A stretch of 64,000 bases of DNA from JBFLVT01 sp036804525 (lineage in GTDB: Bacteria > Bacillota > Desulfotomaculia > Desulfotomaculales > JASEER01). The position numbers and the translations under genes are program-made. Each line of letters begins with the position of its first letter. Within the stretch, counting starts at the first letter, position 1. Shown piece by piece: positions 61,030-64,000 of this stretch. The stretch covers positions 149,994-213,993 of the forward strand of contig DAIRSE010000002.1 of assembly GCA_036804525.1 (NCBI GenBank), read 5' to 3'. The notes under the pieces were generated by a model, which ran no database searches, was not told the DNA's origin, and worked only from the letters and a program-made list of their open reading frames with translations.

Positions 61030-61860
61030 GTGGTACGAATGGCGTTCCTCATTATTGTTCTGGTCTTTTCAACTTGTCTAAGCCCCTGTTTTGCGGCATC
61101 CACTAATTCCTTGGATCTTCCCGTTGTCCTGAAGATAAACCAGTTCTATGTTCTCTACACCCACCCAAAAGGCCCTTATCTGGATAAGCAGAACCGGCTC
61201 ATGGTTCCGCTGGGGATGTTCTGCCAGCGACTGATGGGTGCTAGCGTTGAATACAACACGCACCTTAAGACAGCAACAGTCTTCTTCAGCGGCAAGACGC
61301 TAGTGTTAAAAGTAGGCTCATCAACGGCGATCTTGGACGGCGATCCACTTGAGACATGCTCGGCTCCTGTTTTCGACAATGGTCACATCTTTGTACCCAT
61401 TAGAACGCTGATAGACGCTTTTGGCATCGCAGCCAGTTGGAATGAGGAGTACCGATACTTAGCCCTGAACGACAAACGGTTGTTGGACACCTGGACCATA
61501 CGCTATCTACTGGACTCTTCCCCTGGGGTCACCGAGAATGGTGATGCTTTTGTGCCGACTGGCGTCGTCCTCTCCACTTGGCGAAACCCCGCCACCAGCT
61601 CCAAGTATGTGAAGCTTGATATCAAAGCAAAGAACATCACCGGAGCCGACATTCCTGCTGGAAAGGAAGATCTACACCCCTATATAGTCTACAATAGCGG
61701 GTATAGCCACGACACCGGCTGGGGGCATGAGGGGCAGTATCTAAGGGAAAGGCCGTTTGTGAAGGCCGGGACAACAATTACCAGATCGGCAATCAATAAC
61801 TTTGATCCGGCCTTAGACAAGATTAACTACATTCTTTTATGGTGCCGGACTATAGAATGA
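61030..61860 (+). CDS. Secreted stalk-domain (copper amine oxidase N-terminal-like) protein
   Basis: 276 residues. GTG at 61030 lies nine bases after GGGGAGG and is followed by a signal peptide ending CFAAS. Residues about 30-140 form two copper-amine-oxidase-like stalk repeats (LMVPLGMFCQRLMGASVEYNTHLKTATVFFSGKTLVLKVGS; IFVPIRTLIDAFGIAASWNEEYRYLAL), common in clostridial surface proteins. The C-terminal half is beta-rich and not recognised. There is no anchor motif. Confidence 0.75.
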   Translation: MVRMAFLIIVLVFSTCLSPCFAASTNSLDLPVVLKINQFYVLYTHPKGPYLDKQNRLMVPLGMFCQRLMGASVEYNTHLKTATVFFSGKTLVLKVGSSTAILDGDPLETCSAPVFDNGHIFVPIRTLIDAFGIAASWNEEYRYLALNDKRLLDTWTIRYLLDSSPGVTENGDAFVPTGVVLSTWRNPATSSKYVKLDIKAKNITGADIPAGKEDLHPYIVYNSGYSHDTGWGHEGQYLRERPFVKAGTTITRSAINNFDPALDKINYILLWCRTIE

Positions 61861-61871
61861 GAGGTTACCTG

Positions 61872-62055
61872 ATGTTCACAAGAACCCTCATTGTCCTGGT
61901 GGTCACCCTTGCTCTCACCGCCTAGTTGTACATCGAGCCCCGAAGCCGCCCTTGACCGGGCGGGCCTGACTGGCGAGCAAATCTGCACTGCCCAGACTCC
62001 CCATGGATTGGTCGTCTTCCAGGTCGATCACGATAGTTGGCAACTTAGTCGTTAA
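61872..62055 (+). pseudogene. Frameshifted, truncated lipoprotein gene
   Basis: ATG at 61872 begins MFTRTLIVLVVTLALTA, then TAG. Skipping four bases (TAGT) restores CTSSPEAALDRAGLTGEQ in frame: together LTAC is a lipobox. The restored frame runs on as TPHGLVVFQVDHDSWQLSR to TAA at 62053-62055. It starts 12 bp after the previous stop. It looks like a lipoprotein gene inactivated by a 4-bp insertion, and probably also cut short. Confidence 0.6.
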
Positions 62056-62171
62056 GGGCGCGATCTCCTCGACAAGCACAATTTTTCCTGCGGCCCCTGG
62101 TGAAATTTGTCACTTAAGCCTTTTAGCCGCCACTCCCTTGGTATTTCTTAAAGTAGTATGAGATGGACGTA

Positions 62172-62564
62172 TTATTGCAAGGAAACAGTCTCCCGCTTAG
62201 TCTTGCTTGACCAGGTCACATCTATTGTTCCTGTAATACCCTGAACATCCTTTGGTGACAGCTCCAGGCGGCGTTGAAACCTCAACGGCGGATCAAGCTT
62301 GGTGTTGTCGACGTCGAGTGTTACCGAACCACTTACCTTCTCCATCACCATTGTTGCAGACAGAGGTCCCTCGGGGGTTCCCCTGCGGGGGTTTAGCGTA
62401 ACAAATGCAGTAACGTTATCTCCGTAGTCTACAAACCTTACTTCCGCTTTCCAGGACTCTGACTCTCCTCGCAAAACCTTGACCGTCGGCGGCTCTTTAG
62501 CACAGCCAAAGGCAAAAAACACAAGGCAGACCGCCGCTACAACCGTCGTCAGGATAGGTCTCAT
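62172..62564 (-). CDS. Small lipoprotein of unknown function
   Basis: 130 residues. Signal peptide with lipobox FFAFGCAKEPP; ATG at 62564 lies eight bases after AAAGGAG. The mature part has a beta-rich pattern (WKAEVRFVDYGDNVTAFVTLNPRRG). No family recognised. It follows the 247-residue secreted protein gene across a perfect hairpin and reads the same way. Confidence 0.65.
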   Translation of the reverse strand: MRPILTTVVAAVCLVFFAFGCAKEPPTVKVLRGESESWKAEVRFVDYGDNVTAFVTLNPRRGTPEGPLSATMVMEKVSGSVTLDVDNTKLDPPLRFQRRLELSPKDVQGITGTIDVTWSSKTKRETVSLQ

Positions 62565-62588
62565 TATATACACTCCTTTTGTTTTGAT

Positions 62589-62619
62589 CCCTGGCAAGGG
62601 CTTTGAGCCCTTGCCAGGG
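62589..62619. other. Perfect 14-bp hairpin between two island genes
   Basis: CCCTGGCAAGGGCT/AGCCCTTGCCAGGG with a three-base loop lies between the stop of the upstream gene (62628) and the lipoprotein ribosome site. No T run follows on either strand, so it is more likely an mRNA-stabilising or processing structure than a terminator. Confidence 0.6.
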
Positions 62620-62627
62620 AGACGATT

Positions 62628-63371
62628 CTACGGCCAAGGTACCCCGCGCGTGTTCTTTAACTGCCAGTGCCAAGTAGAACCGCCGCGTGTAAGATCGATG
62701 TCTGAACGGACCTCATACAGGCCGGGACAGGACCACATTCTGATATAGGGCCAGCTTACACTCTTGGAGTAGGTGGTCCCCAGACTGGGCACGCCGATGG
62801 AGTATGTGGTACTCTGGTTAAAGAAAGACCCATTCTGTGCTTGGCCGTTTTCGTACAGCGTCATCTTGGCGTTCTTTCCAGACACCTGGGAGTCTGACCG
62901 GTAATATGTTACACTACCTTTGGTGAGCTTACCCCAACCCTGTCCGTTGGGATCATTGTATTCATCATAATACAACTTGTTGACACAGCGCCACGAGTAC
63001 GACGAATCATACTCATCAATAGTCACACTGCCCGCTGCAAGAATGCCGATACTGGTGACAGCGTAAGTGGTGAGTTCGCTTCCGTCGTCATATTGAACTT
63101 CACGGATTCTCTCGGCGGTAACGAGGACAGGGACATCCAGGCTTTTGCCCGACGGGTCGGTAAGGGTGCTGGATGCTAGAATAGCACCTGCAGATAGATC
63201 GCTGATACCTCTAACTGCACGATCGTACAATACGTCTATGTCGATAATCGGCTCTTTCTCGAACACAACCTTCCCGCCCCTATCTGGCTGGCTAGGAGCT
63301 GCGTTTGCTGCCAACGCAAAGATACAGCTTAGTAACAGCAGGATTGTCAACAGAATAGATACCTTCCGCAT
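62628..63371 (-). CDS. Secreted protein of unknown function
   Basis: 247 residues. ATG ten bases after AAAGGAGG; signal peptide ending ALAANAAPS. The mature region includes SSYSWRCVNKLYYDEYNDPNGQGWGKLTKGSVTYYRSDSQVSGKNAKMTLYENGQAQNGSF and ends in LTRGGSTWHWQLKN, rich in Tyr, Ser, Trp. This suggests an extracellular beta fold. No family recognised. Its mRNA may include the lipoprotein downstream. Confidence 0.65.
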   Translation of the reverse strand: MRKVSILLTILLLLSCIFALAANAAPSQPDRGGKVVFEKEPIIDIDVLYDRAVRGISDLSAGAILASSTLTDPSGKSLDVPVLVTAERIREVQYDDGSELTTYAVTSIGILAAGSVTIDEYDSSYSWRCVNKLYYDEYNDPNGQGWGKLTKGSVTYYRSDSQVSGKNAKMTLYENGQAQNGSFFNQSTTYSIGVPSLGTTYSKSVSWPYIRMWSCPGLYEVRSDIDLTRGGSTWHWQLKNTRGVPWP

Positions 63372-63656
63372 ACACGCCGTTCCTCCTTTTTATCCTTATT
63401 TTAGTGTTAAGAGGCTACCCTGAAAAACAGCCCCGCAATCCGGGTCCGGGTCTATCACCGAAAGCGACTTCGCCTAGCTTCGGGCACCGTTCTCAGTGAA
63501 GGTGCGGTTGGCACGGTCGCCGACGAGGACGTTCGCGGGCGCTTCCGCCAATAGCCTTTAAGGCGCTCCTTTAGTGGCGCACGTTATTTAAAGCGGCCGC
63601 GAACAATCCGCAGGAGGCGGGCCCGTGCTCCAAACCAAGCTTGGAGTCTCTTAGCT
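63372..63656. other. Gene-free stretch inside the right part of the island
   Basis: GC-rich compared with the island genes, with AAAACAGCCCC near 63422. No coding frame or known RNA is recognised. It leads into MITE-like copy 4. Confidence 0.45.
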
Positions 63657-63780
63657 GGAAGCCGTTCAAAAGCGAGCATGACGCGAAAGGCGAGACGCAC
63701 AGCGCGGAGCGTACTGGGTGGTACGTGAGCACTGGGCGGCGATGCCTGACAAAGTCAGGCGAAGCTTTTCAACGGCCTCC
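63657..63780. mobile_element. MITE-like element, copy 4
   Basis: A 124-bp stretch. Left end GGAAGCCGTTCAAAAGCGAG; right end read inward GGAGGCCGTTGAAAAGCTTC. The continuations ATGACGCGAAAGGCG and GCCTGACTTTGTCAGGC match copy 3. It is shorter than copy 3 because it lacks the 92-bp insert. It lies inside the hemW island. Confidence 0.7.
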
Positions 63781-63893
63781 TAGAACGGTCGAAGCGGAGC
63801 GCACCAGCGTCGGGGATTGCCCAGACCCATTGAACGGTTTTTCATTGCCTGTGGTGCTGCCATCGGCAGCATGAGGGTCTAATATGAATTTAC

Positions 63894-64000
63894 TTAGCGC
63901 ATCGCAATCATCCCCCTTTCGATTCGGCCTTTACCTATAGACGCACCAGGGGCAGGAAATGGACGCATAAAAATCAGTAATGTTTGGCCTTACTTAAACT
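63894..64000 (-). repeat. Right terminal inverted repeat of the island
   Basis: Read inward from 64000 it begins AGTTTAAGTAAGGCCAAACA, and after about 80 bp reads GGGGGATG, then ATG CGC TAA at 63902-63894. It diverges from the left copy beyond that. Confidence 0.75.

Larger units (their letters stand above)
59761..64000. mobile_element. TIR-bounded island of secreted-protein genes inserted in hemW
   Basis: The two ends are inverted copies: 72 bp with three differences (59761-59832 and 63929-64000), and weaker similarity for about 30 bp more. Between them are four secreted or lipoprotein genes and one broken one, all visibly more AT-rich than the flanking DNA. The left end cuts hemW. No transposase, integrase or relaxase is present, so it is either non-autonomous or the ends are relics of an insertion sequence. 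The right border coincides with the window edge, so its true end and any target duplication are not established. Confidence 0.6.

Noticed and set aside
1..64000. CRISPR arrays
   Set aside because: The repeats found are short, degenerate and lack regular spacers; no cas-like gene is present.
1..64000. tRNA or rRNA genes
   Set aside because: No TTCGAATCC-like T-arm with a matching acceptor stem, and no rRNA text, was found by eye.

Overview
The window is bacterial chromosome from a high-GC, spore-forming, anaerobic Firmicute, most likely a Desulfotomaculum/Pelotomaculum/Moorella-type clostridium. This is judged from the sporulation genes yqfC and yqfD, the Firmicute order hrcA-grpE-dnaK-dnaJ-prmA-rsmE-mtaB-HIT-rpsU-yqfC-yqfD-phoH-pgpH-ybeY-cdd-era, the frequent TTG and GTG starts behind AGGAGG sites, AdhE, and a Group III (archaeal-type) chaperonin inside the dnaK operon. 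No tRNA, rRNA or CRISPR array was seen.

Layout. 1-1.3 kb: two surface proteins, one with a sortase-like MPDTG anchor. 1.5-13.3 kb: metal and stress genes: arsR-arsM, a phosphoesterase, an MBL hydrolase, a KhtTU-type K+/H+ antiporter, yedF, a CadA-type P-ATPase with its ArsR/SmtB regulator, a FetAB-type ABC exporter and a third ArsR regulator. The arsM frame carries an in-frame TGA exactly where the second As(III)-binding cysteine belongs, followed by a SECIS-like hairpin, so ArsM is probably a selenoprotein. The selenium-metabolism gene yedF lies about 4 kb away. 13.3-25.5 kb: dCMP deaminase, CorA, DUF169, a BMP-type nucleoside ABC transporter, a WYL regulator, an MFS pump and a tandem-duplicated DUF1847 protein. 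25.8-41.6 kb: an FAD/NADH oxidoreductase, CcsA beside an nrfA relic, a Crp/Fnr regulator, hemerythrin, a cupin and metallopeptidase pair, an EamA permease, RarA, a VanW protein, AdhE behind a candidate attenuator, and an NfeD/SPFH pair. 42.3-59.4 kb: the long minus-strand era-to-hrcA housekeeping block, headed by a perfect CIRCE operator. 59.76-64 kb: an AT-richer island of secreted proteins between long terminal inverted repeats that truncates hemW.

The intergenic DNA is unusually full of repeats. There are four small TIR-bounded (MITE-like) elements, a 92-bp inverted repeat pair 28 kb apart, and many degenerate heptamer tracts (GCATTAG, GTCGTAA, GTAGTAA types). Several gene relics (nrfA, gyrI-like, hemW, a lipoprotein) point to recent rearrangement.

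Strongest leads: the Sec-ArsM candidate, the TIR-bounded secreted-protein island in hemW, the MITE-like family, the CIRCE-controlled Group III chaperonin operon, and the attenuator-like leader of adhE. All functions are inferred from sequence reading alone; no database search was run.
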